In this document: one piece after another, positions 7,156 to 16,086 of the stretch
Layout: each line of letters begins with the position of its first letter
Position numbering within the stretch: position 1 is the stretch's first letter
Source: a virus
IMG/VR virus record: IMGVR_UViG_3300020171_000064
Span: 1-42,703 of that record
Direction: 5' to 3' (one strand)
Length of the DNA stretch: 42,703 nucleotides
Program-made: the position numbers and the translations under genes
Notes under the pieces: model-generated
The model's input: the letters and a program-made list of their open reading frames with translations, nothing else
Told to the model about the DNA's origin: nothing
Databases searched by the model: none

Positions 7156-10100
7156 ATGCCTGATATGAAAATACAAAAGGTAACTGACCCAGCCAAGATT
7201 GTTACTGACCCTGCATTGCTTTCCGAGTTGGCGAAGCAAGGGATAGACAAAGATTTTGTAGAGTTATCACAGGATTATGCCTCTGCTTATGTCAATGACA
7301 AGAGAATAAAAGGGCAATCTCCGTATGCCAAATTCTACCGAGACCTGAAAAGTAACAAACAGTTCATGGTAGTCTCTGGACTTCCAATGGTGGACGCTGA
7401 TGGAGTTAAAATTGAATGTGGCTGGCGGGTAGCAGGCATAAACTACTTTTCTGAGAAAAATAACCTATTCCGAGCCAAAGTTCAGGGGACAGATATTGAG
7501 TTAGTAGTCAGGAATGACCAGCCAGATGGTAAAAAAGCTAATGATAGGTTATCTTACAAACCTCAGTTATTCCTTAATAGTGTAGAGCAAATCTGCGGGC
7601 ACTCTACCCTCTTACCAGTTGACCCTGTGAATCCTAACTATCTTGAGAACACCCTTGAGTGGGATTATGGTATTGCCAAGCGAAGACTCAGGATTATTGA
7701 AGGGCAGATACAAGGTAGTTGGATATTCCCTGTAAATCCTAATGGTGAAGTCAGGGTCAAGTATAACCAAACTGGTGACTATAGGCTTAGACTAGGGCAA
7801 TTCAAGGTTAATGATGATGAGGAGATAATATCCACCTCTGTCTTCGCTTCTGCAGAATATCCCTTTACAGTTTCAGATTCTGCAACCTACTATCCTGATG
7901 CTCATATTGAGACAACAAGTGTGGATGGTCAGGCTGCACATATAGGTGCTGATAACTGTAGTTGGGCAACTGTCAGGGATGGAGCAGGGAATGATGTATC
8001 TGATTCCGATAGCGTTGGCCAAGCGCTGGTGGCTAATGGTTCAACCTCCCTTTATCGCTATATATACAGACCTATTATTCTTTTTGATACTTCAGGATTA
8101 CCAGATACTGCCATTATATCAGCAGCTACTTTATCTGTATGTGGACAGGATAGATATCATCAGATTACAGCAAATCCAGCTGTTAACGTGTATTCATCCA
8201 ATCCCGCATCCAATACCGCTCTTGCTGCAGGTGATTTTGATAGCTTAGGAACAACTGCCTTAGCTACGGCGATAGCCTACAATGATTGGGTTCTTTATAC
8301 GTACAATAACTTCACCCTAAATGCGGCTGGTATAGCTGTTATACCAACCTCTCCAGCAAATGCTTGTGCTAAATTTGGATTACGGGTAGTTTATGATGCT
8401 ACGAATAATGCTCCTGGTTGGGTTGGTAACACTTATTACGATGGCCTTTTCCTCTATTTCTCCGAGCAAGGTAATGGCTATAAACCTAAACTGGTAGTTA
8501 CTTACACAGCAATCGTAGCTCCCACAGTTACCACTCAAGCAGTAACTGCTATAACCACAACCACAGCGACTGGTAACGGAAATATCACCGCTACGGGTGG
8601 TGAGAACGCTAGTGCGTGGGGAACTTGTCTTGCCACAACTGCAAATCCGACTACGGCGGATACGGTTGACGCTGGCTCAGGAGCAGGGGGGGTAGGAGCT
8701 TTTACCACTTCAATAGATAGTCTAGCCAGCGCAGTAAAGTATCATGTTAGAGGCTATGCCACAAATTCGGCAGGCACAAGTTATGGTGCTGATGTAACTT
8801 TCATCACGCTAGTAACTTTTACCATGCAATTAGGTTTAAATTCTATATTAGCAAGAGGTTTTCAAGCTTCACCTGACATCATTGCATCGCTAGGTCTTAA
8901 TTCTATATTGGCAAGAGGCATGCAGACTTCACCTGATATTACCATCCCAGTGGGGTTATCTAGTAATTTGACAAGGGCTATTGAAGTCACGCCTGATATT
9001 TCTACTCCGCTTGGGTTATCAAGCAATTTAACCAGGAGCATTGAAGTCACGCCTGATATTTCGGCACAGGTTGGGTTATCAGGTATTTTGTCTAGGATAA
9101 TTGCAGTAGAGCAAACTATAAAAACCGCCATTGGGCTGGTTACCAATTTATACAGAGACTATTTTGAATTATTTTCAACAGCACTTGGCTTGAATACATC
9201 CTTATCACGACAGATAGAAAGCACGCGTGGGATAACAACTCAGGTAGGTTTATCTTCTTTTCTAACAAAGCTCATTGATATAACGCCGCCTCTTAAGGCT
9301 GTTGTTGGCTTAATAGGAACGCTAAAGCACGCAACCGATAGCTTGTTAAAGCAAGCCGTAGGTTTAGTAGGAACTCTAACAAGAAATACAGAATCTAACC
9401 CGTCTGTTTCAACCCAAGTAGGATTAACTCCGTCATTAACTCAGGAAACGGGAATTCAAATTCTTGCCAAAGTAGGGTTACCTAGCTTTCTAACCCGAAC
9501 AATTGAGACCAACCCTACGCTTTTATCAGCCGTTGGCCTTGTGGGGACATTATTAAGGGCAATTGAATCTTCCCCTCTTATTGCCACTGCTGTGGGGTTA
9601 GCGGGCAACTTAAGGCACGCTACAACTTCTATCCTCTCGACGGCGACAGGACTAATAGGTAACCTGAAGCACGATACTGCCAGTTTATTGAAGCAAACTT
9701 TAGGCTTGAATGCCAGCTTAACAAAGAGTATAGAGACAAGTCCCGATGTGACGACACAGATAGGCTTGAACGCCACAATGATTAAGGAAGTGGGAATCGG
9801 GATTCTGGCTAAGGTTGGCTTGATAGGCACGCTGTCCAAAGTATATGAATTTATACGGACACTTCTAGCCAAGGTAGGTTTAGCACCGACACTGTCCAGA
9901 GCAATTGAAGTTACCCCCGATATGGCAACGCAAATCGGGTTGGTAGGCTTCATAAGATTCCTGGGTCTTGCCGAACTTAAAATATATGTAGACTGGAACA
10001 ATGATGGCGACTTCGCTGATGCTTACGATGACATTACATCAGATGTCAAATATCTGACTATCCGCAGGGGGCGCAGCTCAGAGCTAGGCGTTGCCGAGGC

Positions 10101-11346
10101 GGGCACGCTTGAATTGAGATTAACCGATCCTGATAGGAAATACTCTCCCGAAAATGCTAGCAGCGTTATTGTAACTAGCGGTGGTAGTCTATTGCCTAAA
10201 CGCCCGATAAAAGTTACCGCAAGTTTGGGGGGCGTTGTCTCCCTCTTCTATGGCTACTTAGAAAATCTGATATGCCATCCGAGCTATGATGAGCAAGAAA
10301 CATATCTCTATGCAATAGACGGGCTTGATTTTCTGTCGCGTGCTGAGATTTCATCCACATTGTATAAGAACCAAGCAACAGGAGCTTTAGTAGGCAGTAT
10401 ATTAAATAGCGCTGGCTGGCCTGCGGGCACTAGAGACATTGATACAGGGCAATTGACTGTCCCATTCGGATATTGGGACAGCACAACAGCCAAAAATGCC
10501 ATAGAAGATTTGCAAAAGAGCGAGTTCAAATCCTTTGCCTATATTGACAATCGGGGTTATTTTTGCTGGGAAGATGGTATCTACCGCGATTCGGCAGTTT
10601 CCAAAGCTACTTTTGATAACGATTATCAAGACATAGGCTATGAATATGGGGCAAAATCCATTTATAACGAAATTAGGGTAACATTCAGGAAATGGGAGCT
10701 TCAACCGTTAGCTGAAATCTGGAGGTTAGAGGAAGTTCCTTCTATTGTCGCAGGGTCTCCCAAGACCTTTTGGGCTAGTTTTGCAGACTTAACAGATTCT
10801 ATCACCACGCCTGTAAGCACCACAGATTACTTAGCAAACACGCAAGCCGACGGGCTTGGCATTGATAAAACCTCTCAAATATCAATAGTAATTACGAAAT
10901 TTGCCCAATCGGCAAAGCTGGTGGTTACAAACAGTATTGGGACTGTGTATCTAACTCTTTTGAGATTGCGTGGTGAGTTGTATGATTCTAAATCTTCCGT
11001 TACAGCTAAAGCGGAGGATACTGGAGTCGGCAGTTCGCAAGCGAAATATCAAAAGAGGACGCTGACCATAGAAACGAAATTCCTGACTGATGCCGTTGTG
11101 GCACAAACTTACGCTAATGCTGCATTGGCAAAATACAAAGACCCACAAGCGGATGTTACTTTAACCTTAATAGGAACCCCAGAGGGCATGAGCGACCAAC
11201 TTATTCAACGGCAAGTTTCCGATAAAATTAGAGTCATAAATACCAGGCTAGGCTTGGACAAGGAATTTTTCATAGAACAAGTTACTTACAATTTCAGCGA
11301 GGGGAACAAAAAACAACAGGCCACATGGGTGTTGAGCGAGGCATAG
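7156..11346 (+). CDS. Modular tail-tip / receptor-side protein with DNRLRE-like, FN3-like and GL-repeat regions
   Basis: A 1396-residue protein in clear modules. Residues 1-235 are an unrecognised N-terminal region. Residues 240-455 look like a DNRLRE-type beta domain (SDSATYYPDAHIE, YRPIILFDTSGLP, PKLVVTYT). Residues 458-557 look like a fibronectin-III-type domain. Residues 558-935 consist of about 20 short repeats beginning with a GL pair. Residues 936-1000 match a motif seen in phage tail hub/tip proteins (VDWNNDGDF, RRGRSSELGVAEAGTLELRL, KYSPENAS), and the last 400 residues look like a baseplate-hub-like region. It lies between tape measure and fibre, where distal tail and tip proteins are encoded. 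Domain calls are by pattern. The gene ends TAG, 1 nt before the next ATG. Confidence 0.75.
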   Translation: MPDMKIQKVTDPAKIVTDPALLSELAKQGIDKDFVELSQDYASAYVNDKRIKGQSPYAKFYRDLKSNKQFMVVSGLPMVDADGVKIECGWRVAGINYFSEKNNLFRAKVQGTDIELVVRNDQPDGKKANDRLSYKPQLFLNSVEQICGHSTLLPVDPVNPNYLENTLEWDYGIAKRRLRIIEGQIQGSWIFPVNPNGEVRVKYNQTGDYRLRLGQFKVNDDEEIISTSVFASAEYPFTVSDSATYYPDAHIETTSVDGQAAHIGADNCSWATVRDGAGNDVSDSDSVGQALVANGSTSLYRYIYRPIILFDTSGLPDTAIISAATLSVCGQDRYHQITANPAVNVYSSNPASNTALAAGDFDSLGTTALATAIAYNDWVLYTYNNFTLNAAGIAVIPTSPANACAKFGLRVVYDATNNAPGWVGNTYYDGLFLYFSEQGNGYKPKLVVTYTAIVAPTVTTQAVTAITTTTATGNGNITATGGENASAWGTCLATTANPTTADTVDAGSGAGGVGAFTTSIDSLASAVKYHVRGYATNSAGTSYGADVTFITLVTFTMQLGLNSILARGFQASPDIIASLGLNSILARGMQTSPDITIPVGLSSNLTRAIEVTPDISTPLGLSSNLTRSIEVTPDISAQVGLSGILSRIIAVEQTIKTAIGLVTNLYRDYFELFSTALGLNTSLSRQIESTRGITTQVGLSSFLTKLIDITPPLKAVVGLIGTLKHATDSLLKQAVGLVGTLTRNTESNPSVSTQVGLTPSLTQETGIQILAKVGLPSFLTRTIETNPTLLSAVGLVGTLLRAIESSPLIATAVGLAGNLRHATTSILSTATGLIGNLKHDTASLLKQTLGLNASLTKSIETSPDVTTQIGLNATMIKEVGIGILAKVGLIGTLSKVYEFIRTLLAKVGLAPTLSRAIEVTPDMATQIGLVGFIRFLGLAELKIYVDWNNDGDFADAYDDITSDVKYLTIRRGRSSELGVAEAGTLELRLTDPDRKYSPENASSVIVTSGGSLLPKRPIKVTASLGGVVSLFYGYLENLICHPSYDEQETYLYAIDGLDFLSRAEISSTLYKNQATGALVGSILNSAGWPAGTRDIDTGQLTVPFGYWDSTTAKNAIEDLQKSEFKSFAYIDNRGYFCWEDGIYRDSAVSKATFDNDYQDIGYEYGAKSIYNEIRVTFRKWELQPLAEIWRLEEVPSIVAGSPKTFWASFADLTDSITTPVSTTDYLANTQADGLGIDKTSQISIVITKFAQSAKLVVTNSIGTVYLTLLRLRGELYDSKSSVTAKAEDTGVGSSQAKYQKRTLTIETKFLTDAVVAQTYANAALAKYKDPQADVTLTLIGTPEGMSDQLIQRQVSDKIRVINTRLGLDKEFFIEQVTYNFSEGNKKQQATWVLSEA
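8830..9963 (+). repeat. Coding repeat of alternating 18- and 20-residue GL units in the tail-tip gene
   Basis: About 20 units run head to tail. A typical unit has a hydrophobic residue, GL, two or three small residues, L, a small or polar residue, a basic residue, then IE, TP, DI and TQ. Unit length is 20 residues, but at least five units are 18, so the change is always two residues, as expected when a beta strand shortens. The DNA is well diverged between units. I do not recognise the repeat family. Confidence 0.85.
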
Positions 11347-11347
11347 T

Positions 11348-13927
11348 ATGACAGTAAAAATATATTTCGACCCAACAGGGAAATTGGTGGTAGATAATGC
11401 AGGGACAGCAAGTGCAGCATGGTTAGCAAGACGCTCTCAGATTGAATTATGTGTAGATAGATTAACAGCAGGAACGATAACCTCAAAGATAATTACGCTA
11501 GGAGTTACGGATACTATGGGTGATGTTAAAATTCAAGCAGGGAAAACTGATTTCACCAACACCGAAACTGGATTTATATTGGGCATGGATGACAGCGATT
11601 CCAATTATCCTAAATTCTATATCGGCAATACAACAGCATATCTAAATTGGACAGGTACTGCCTTAAATATAGCGGGGGCTATTTCGGCAGGGACAATTGA
11701 TATTGGTGGTGATGACGCTACTTCTTTCCATGTCGATGCCGATGGAGGCATTTGGTCTGGAGCGTCAGTTGCAAACAAAGCGACAGCACCGTTTAGGGTA
11801 AGTAATGCGGGAGCGTTAGTTGCGACTTCAGCAACTATTACAGGAGCGATTACTTCCACATCAGGGACAATAGGTGGTTTTACATTATCTGCAACCGCTC
11901 TTTACGCGGGAACTACGACAACAAGAATACAACTGGATACCTCGGCTGGTATTCATTTGGGAGCAACCGCTTTTGCCGATGCTCCCTTCAGAGTCTCCTT
12001 AGCGGGGGCGTTAGTAGCCACAAGCGCCACGGTTACAGGGGCAATTACAGCTTCGTCGGGGTCTGTTGGTTCATTTACAATAGGAACATATCTCTATACA
12101 GGAACAAAAACAGCATACAACGACGCAAATGCGGGTGTTCATCTAGGGAGTGATGGCCTAGGTATTGGCAACAATGTGTTTACCGTTTCCTCCGCAGGCG
12201 CTCTTGTTGCTACCAGTGCCACAATAACGGGGACAGTTACATCTACGGCTGGAACTATCGGAGGATTCACTTTATCATCAACTGCCCTCTATGCAGGAGC
12301 AACGACCACGAGGATACAGTTAGATACCACCTCTGGAATTCATCTAGGAGCTACGGCTTTTGCGGATGCGCCTTTCCGTGTATCCTTAGCAGGTGCTTTG
12401 ACTTGCACAACAGCTACAATAACGGGGGCAATCACAGCCACGTCAGGAAGTATTGGAAGTTTCACCATAGGAACGTATCTCTACACTGGGTCAAAGACAG
12501 CATACAATGATGCCAACGCAGGTGTTCACCTTGGCAGCGACGGACTTGGTATTGGTAATAACGTTTTCACAGTTTCCTCTGCTGGTGCTCTTGTTGCTAC
12601 CTCAGCCACAATAACGGGAGTGATAACCGCAAATACGGGTTATTTGGGCGGTACAAGTGGTTGGGTAATTTCTGCTGGTTACATCAAAGATGTCGCTGGT
12701 ATTGTTGGTCTTTCAGCCGTTGTAACTGGTGGAGATGATATTCGCTTTTGGGCTGGTCATGCCACGCCAGCATCCGCTCCGTTTAGAGTGACAGAGGCAG
12801 GCGTGGTAACAGCTACCTCGGCTACTATAACAGGAACGGTTACAGCTACGGCTGGAACCATCGGGGGTTTTACCCTTTCATCTACTGCCCTCTACGCTGG
12901 TGCTACTACGACCAGAATACAGTTAGATACTACTGCTGGAATATGGTGTGGTGCTACGGCTTTCGCCGATGCTCCGTTTAGAGTTTCATTGGCAGGAACA
13001 CTTTATTGCATAGGAGCAACAGTCCAAACGGCAGCAAGCGGGGCAAGAACGGTTCTAAGCTCAACGGGAATCGCAGGGTATGATGCCACTACACAACGAT
13101 ACCTATTATCCAATGACGGCAGCGGCTGGTTCGGGAGCGCAACGGCTTTTGCCTGGACTACTTTAGGGGCGGTTACGGCAACAGCTATCACAGTCCAGAC
13201 GGCAGCAAGCGGCGCACGCATAGTTATGGATACTACGGCTATTAAGGGATATGATGCTACCACACAACGCTACCAGTTGTCAGCCGATGGTTCGGGTTGG
13301 TTCGGAAGCTCAACTGCATTAGCTTGGACAACGGCGGGCGTTCTAACGTGTACTGGCATCACGGTTCAAAGTGCGGCTTCACCTTCAGCAAGAGTTGTAA
13401 TAGATTCTTCCTATATTGCAGGATACAGCGACGCCACGGTTAAGCAATTCTATATCAGTGCTGCAGATGGGAAGGCTTATTTTGCTGGTGGTAATGCCGT
13501 TTTAAGCACTTTAGGTCTCGGCTTCTTATCATCAGGTAATCTTCTTTATTGGACTAATGCAGGTAACACTGGCAGGATTGCTTATGCTGGAGAAACCAAG
13601 CTACTCACTATTGATCCTGGGTCTGGTGGGTTTATTTATCTGCTAGGGACACTTGTCACGCATCTTCTTTTTGATGCTGATGGTGCGTATGATGTAGGCG
13701 ATACTACAAACAGAATACGTAGAGTGTGGGCAGATAATATCACAGTTGGTGAAGTAGCTACTTTAGGTAGTGTCCTTATTGATGCTGCTGGTTATTTGAG
13801 ACTGCCTTATAAAACTGACACTGGAGACCCTGCGGGAGGGACAGAAGGACGTCTCTATGTCAATCTCTATGACAATGCTTTGAGGCTATATGCCGATGGC
13901 GCGTGGAGGTCAGTATACGCATGGTAA
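11348..13927 (+). CDS. Tail fibre with long beta-repeat shaft
   Basis: An 859-residue Ala/Thr/Gly/Ser-rich protein with very few charged residues, typical of a trimeric beta-helical phage fibre. The shaft alternates two modules: one with GTIGGFTLS..ALYAG..TTRIQLDT and FADAPFRVSLAG, and one with IGSFTIGTYLYTG, HLGSDGLGIGNNVF and SSAGALVATSATITG. The C-terminal part (AAGYLRLPYKTDTGDPA, EGRLYVNLYDNALRLYADG) looks like a head or receptor-binding tip. It probably binds the host surface. It follows the tail-tip gene by 1 nt, so the two are coupled. No chaperone gene is evident. Confidence 0.8.
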   Translation: MTVKIYFDPTGKLVVDNAGTASAAWLARRSQIELCVDRLTAGTITSKIITLGVTDTMGDVKIQAGKTDFTNTETGFILGMDDSDSNYPKFYIGNTTAYLNWTGTALNIAGAISAGTIDIGGDDATSFHVDADGGIWSGASVANKATAPFRVSNAGALVATSATITGAITSTSGTIGGFTLSATALYAGTTTTRIQLDTSAGIHLGATAFADAPFRVSLAGALVATSATVTGAITASSGSVGSFTIGTYLYTGTKTAYNDANAGVHLGSDGLGIGNNVFTVSSAGALVATSATITGTVTSTAGTIGGFTLSSTALYAGATTTRIQLDTTSGIHLGATAFADAPFRVSLAGALTCTTATITGAITATSGSIGSFTIGTYLYTGSKTAYNDANAGVHLGSDGLGIGNNVFTVSSAGALVATSATITGVITANTGYLGGTSGWVISAGYIKDVAGIVGLSAVVTGGDDIRFWAGHATPASAPFRVTEAGVVTATSATITGTVTATAGTIGGFTLSSTALYAGATTTRIQLDTTAGIWCGATAFADAPFRVSLAGTLYCIGATVQTAASGARTVLSSTGIAGYDATTQRYLLSNDGSGWFGSATAFAWTTLGAVTATAITVQTAASGARIVMDTTAIKGYDATTQRYQLSADGSGWFGSSTALAWTTAGVLTCTGITVQSAASPSARVVIDSSYIAGYSDATVKQFYISAADGKAYFAGGNAVLSTLGLGFLSSGNLLYWTNAGNTGRIAYAGETKLLTIDPGSGGFIYLLGTLVTHLLFDADGAYDVGDTTNRIRRVWADNITVGEVATLGSVLIDAAGYLRLPYKTDTGDPAGGTEGRLYVNLYDNALRLYADGAWRSVYAW

Positions 13928-14039
13928 GAGGAAATAGACATAATCTTTACACGATTTCAGGGGTAGGCATACTATCCCCTTGACTTTCAAGGCAGAGGGC
14001 ACGCCTGCCCCATTGTAGTGCATACAGTGAGGAATAAAG
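13928..14039. other. Short non-coding gap after the fibre gene
   Basis: It contains a small hairpin (GGCAG and CTGCC flanking a GCACGC motif, 13986-14010) without a T-run, and a 13-mer (CATTGTAGTGCAT, 14011-14023) that recurs in the gap before 18393. A GAGG site serves the next gene. No further signal is seen. Confidence 0.35.
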
Positions 14040-14222
14040 ATGACACAGACAGAAGCTTGGATGCGGGAATATGAGGCACTAAAGACAATGATAGGTGATT
14101 TAGGGATGGCCGTTGTCTGGCAACCTGCGGTACACCAGGCCAATGGTGACACGGCATGGCATCATGTCCATGCTTGGCGTGAGGCTGGAGTCACTAAAGT
14201 TGAAATTAGAAAAGTAAGGTGA
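14040..14222 (+). CDS. Small protein, unknown, end of the tail operon
   Basis: A 60-residue protein with GAGG 8 nt upstream of ATG. The N-terminal half is an acidic helix (TEAWMREYEALKTMI), and the second half is His/Trp-rich (AWHHVHAWREAG). Its position after the fibre gene suggests a late accessory protein. No family is recognised. Confidence 0.55.
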   Translation: MTQTEAWMREYEALKTMIGDLGMAVVWQPAVHQANGDTAWHHVHAWREAGVTKVEIRKVR

Positions 14223-14225
14223 GAT

Positions 14226-14393
14226 ATGTTAGAAGGTTTGCGATTGGGTTTTTGCGATGCGTGCAAAAATAGACAATTGCTCGCTAAGATACATCTGCGG
14301 AGTGGACGAATTATTTCTCTTTGTAAATATTGCCTCAGTGAGAATAAACAGAAGATAATAGGAGCCGAAAACCTATATAAAGGCGCAGTGTGA
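14226..14393 (+). CDS. Small four-cysteine zinc-finger protein
   Basis: A 55-residue protein with CDAC at about residue 10 and CKYC at about residue 35, an evenly spaced treble-clef or zinc-ribbon pattern on a basic chain. It starts 3 nt after the previous stop, without a strong ribosome binding site, so translation is probably coupled. Nucleic-acid or protein binding is inferred. Confidence 0.6.
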   Translation: MLEGLRLGFCDACKNRQLLAKIHLRSGRIISLCKYCLSENKQKIIGAENLYKGAV

Positions 14394-14449
14394 CTTTAAT
14401 TCGCCTTGGAATATTCTTGATAGCGAGGTTTTTATGATAGGAGATAACG

Positions 14450-14659
14450 ATGGGATGCCTCCATTGTGCCGTCAATTTCATTACTTACAACGATTGTGGC
14501 TGGTGCTGGAATCGTGTGGAGGGGGATATTATGTGCCGATGCCTTGATTGCGGATGTTACTGTGAATGCGGCGATAAATATTGCGACTACCATATCTTGG
14601 TTCATATAGCACATGATAATGAGATAGAAAATGAAACCGAGCGATTATCGCCAAGATAA
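14450..14659 (+). CDS. Very cysteine-rich small protein
   Basis: A 69-residue protein with about twelve cysteines in the first 48 residues, in runs such as CLHC, CGWC, CRCLDCGCYCEC and CDYH, followed by an acidic tail. The spacing could hold two or three zinc ions in cross-brace form, or bind another metal. GGAG lies 7 nt upstream of ATG. It is the last gene before the terminator at 14699. No family is recognised. Confidence 0.55.
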   Translation: MGCLHCAVNFITYNDCGWCWNRVEGDIMCRCLDCGCYCECGDKYCDYHILVHIAHDNEIENETERLSPR

Positions 14660-14698
14660 ATAACCTTGGCTTGATAGTTCTAACATTCATATATTAGC

Positions 14699-14730
14699 CC
14701 GGCATTTTGAAAAGAGTGTCGGTTTTTTTT
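14699..14730 (+). terminator. Rho-independent terminator of the tail operon
   Basis: An 8-bp stem (CCGGCATT with AGTGTCGG, two G-U pairs) and an 8-nt loop are followed by eight T. It closes the late tail transcript immediately before a new promoter. Confidence 0.85.
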
Positions 14731-14743
14731 GTTTACGAATGAT

Positions 14744-14772
14744 TTGACAAAAAAATAAAGGCATGTTACAAT
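14744..14772 (+). promoter_or_regulatory. Promoter of the HTH-like gene (leaderless layout)
   Basis: TTGACA 14744-14749, a 17-nt spacer, then TACAAT 14767-14772. ATG follows after 6 nt, so the transcript should begin at or beside the start codon. It starts the second transcription block. Confidence 0.8.
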
Positions 14773-14778
14773 TTAAAC

Positions 14779-15006
14779 ATGGATATAGTAGAAGCTTTGA
14801 AGGAATACCAGCGATGTTTCTCCTGGCGAGATAGTAACGTGGCATCTGTGGTAGGCATTTCAGTTGCACAATGGTCACGCATTAAACACAGGAAGGTTAA
14901 AATTGGAGCTATCCTTACCAAACGAATCACAGAACATCTGCCGATTATGGTAATCTCCCTTAGAGGGATTACCTATGCTATTCTTATGAAAGGAGACACG
15001 CAATGA
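14779..15006 (+). CDS. HTH-like small regulator, leaderless
   Basis: A 75-residue protein. Residues 17-45 read like a helix-turn-helix (RDSNVASVVGISVAQWSRIKH), with the second helix carrying the Gln-Trp-Ser-Arg face usual for a Cro/XRE recognition helix. It is the first gene after the tail terminator, has its own consensus promoter and no ribosome binding site. It could repress or activate the operator-bearing promoter 200 bp downstream. The stop overlaps the next ATG (ATGA). The regulatory role is inferred. Confidence 0.65.
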   Translation: MDIVEALKEYQRCFSWRDSNVASVVGISVAQWSRIKHRKVKIGAILTKRITEHLPIMVISLRGITYAILMKGDTQ

Positions 15007-15188
15007 AATGCAACAAAAGGAGATTCACTTGCCTGGCATGCGGAGCACAGTTTAGATGTGCCATAGCTGCTTTCCTGCATAATTTTACCAATCACATGGG
15101 AGTTGACTTAGGACTGGAAAAGGAATGTAGTATATGTCTTCTGAGAGACAGTGCAAATTACGCACCAACAAAGCTATTCATGAACTGA
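15003..15188 (+). CDS. Small C2H2/zinc-finger-like protein
   Basis: A 61-residue basic protein with CLACGAQF at residues 10-17, a later HNFTNH pair, and CSIC at about residue 43. The first two parts form a classic C2H2-like finger (C-X2-C...H-X4-H). Its start overlaps the stop of the HTH gene, so the two form an operon and may act together. DNA binding is inferred. Confidence 0.6.
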   Translation: MKCNKRRFTCLACGAQFRCAIAAFLHNFTNHMGVDLGLEKECSICLLRDSANYAPTKLFMN

Positions 15189-15212
15189 CTTGACATAACA
15201 GAATATTTTCAG
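15189..15212 (+). promoter_or_regulatory. Conserved upstream operator/activator element, copy 1
   Basis: A 24-bp block (starts CTTGACATAAC, ends ATTTTCAG) that is identical on the minus strand at 30633-30656. In both places it lies 9 nt before a second shared 15-bp block containing the promoter -35. Its centre is about 60 nt upstream of the predicted transcription start, where an activator or repressor would bind. Confidence 0.75.
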
Positions 15213-15220
15213 TAAACCGC

Positions 15221-15258
15221 CAAAACCTATTGACAAATTTTATCAGGGGATTTATACT
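15221..15258 (+). promoter_or_regulatory. Early operon promoter with shared -35 block
   Basis: The block AAAACCTATTGACAA (15222-15236) is shared with the minus-strand promoter at 30.6 kb. Within it lies TTGACA 15230-15235, then a 17-nt spacer and TATACT 15253-15258. It gives a leader of about 30 nt with a GGAGGG site before the gene at 15294. It probably drives the long run of small genes to the right. Confidence 0.75.
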
Positions 15259-15293
15259 AATGACAGTGAATAAAATAAACGGAGGGAAAGGAA

Positions 15294-15578
15294 ATGACAG
15301 TTACCATAAAACCTTTGAGGGAAGAGGGTTTTATTATCGTCCGTGGGAAGGATGTCCCAATTGCCTATGAGATAGGAGGGAAGAAATACATAGCGAGTGC
15401 CGTTCTTACTCCAACCAAGGGGAGATGGGGCGTGCATAATGACATATACTTCGGGCTATTCAAAGTAGGAACTGGTGAGCAAATAACTAAGTCTCATATC
15501 AACAAAGGAATTGAATTGGCAAAAGCAAAGGAGGGAAAAACAAATGGCGTATTTGATAGTTCCAAATATGAGGGATGA
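15294..15578 (+). CDS. First gene of the early operon, unknown
   Basis: A 94-residue protein preceded by GGAGGGAAAGG. The N-terminal half is beta-rich (MTVTIKPL, GFIIVRGKDVPIAYEIGGKKYIASAVL), the second half helical and basic. It is the first gene behind the operator-bearing promoter, so it is likely to be made very early. No family is recognised. It overlaps the next gene by 35 nt. Confidence 0.65.
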   Translation: MTVTIKPLREEGFIIVRGKDVPIAYEIGGKKYIASAVLTPTKGRWGVHNDIYFGLFKVGTGEQITKSHINKGIELAKAKEGKTNGVFDSSKYEG

Positions 15579-15744
15579 GAAGATAGTTTGCCAACAGCGA
15601 TGCGAGCATATTGATTGCGCAGCTATGCGAAAGGATTTCATTATGGCTGAATGTGAGATATGTCATAATAGATTCCTTTCAGGGGAATCATTCTGCTATC
15701 TAGAACATGGTACAAATCGCAAAGCACACTTCAGGTGTTTATAG
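15544..15744 (+). CDS. Small Cys/His protein, probable zinc binder
   Basis: A 66-residue protein; start chosen at 15544 because GGAGGG lies at the right distance. Residues 16-25 contain Cys, Cys-Glu-His and Asp-Cys, and residues 37-66 contain CEIC, a lone Cys, H and a final C. This spacing fits a two-zinc or RING-like fold. Function unknown. Confidence 0.6.
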   Translation: MAYLIVPNMRDEKIVCQQRCEHIDCAAMRKDFIMAECEICHNRFLSGESFCYLEHGTNRKAHFRCL

Positions 15745-15756
15745 GAGAGGAAGAAA

Positions 15757-15951
15757 ATGAAACATAAACCAAGTGAGCAATTTTCCCTGAATGACATGGC
15801 TTTCTCCCTGCCACAATGCGATATTTGCGGCACTACGAAGCAAGGCACGCGTTATATTCCCAAAACCCTTATCGTCTATTGCGAGGAGTGTTGGCAAAAA
15901 GGAGGCAAAGATGACATTTCGCGAGCTACAGATGAAGTGGGCAGAAGATGA
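15757..15951 (+). CDS. Small zinc-ribbon protein
   Basis: A 64-residue protein with CDICG at residue 21 and CEEC at residue 42, a clean four-cysteine ribbon, following an AGGAG-type site. It overlaps the next gene by 41 nt. It is one of a cluster of small zinc proteins in this block. Function unknown. Confidence 0.65.
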   Translation: MKHKPSEQFSLNDMAFSLPQCDICGTTKQGTRYIPKTLIVYCEECWQKGGKDDISRATDEVGRR

Positions 15952-16081
15952 CTTCGCCCTAGCCACGATTGACCTAGAAGGTGCTCTTGCTCAATTATGT
16001 GATATTATTTACAAGGCACTCAATCTAAGGATAACATCGGGGGATATGTCACGCTTACTAGATGACAAAGGAAGGAGGTAA
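15911..16081 (+). CDS. Small helical protein, unknown
   Basis: A 56-residue protein; ATG 15911 was chosen because a perfect GGAGG lies 6-7 nt upstream, inside the previous gene. It is entirely helical and acidic in the first half (ELQMKWAEDDFALATIDLEGALAQL). No family is recognised. Confidence 0.55.
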   Translation: MTFRELQMKWAEDDFALATIDLEGALAQLCDIIYKALNLRITSGDMSRLLDDKGRR

Positions 16082-16086
16082 TAGAA

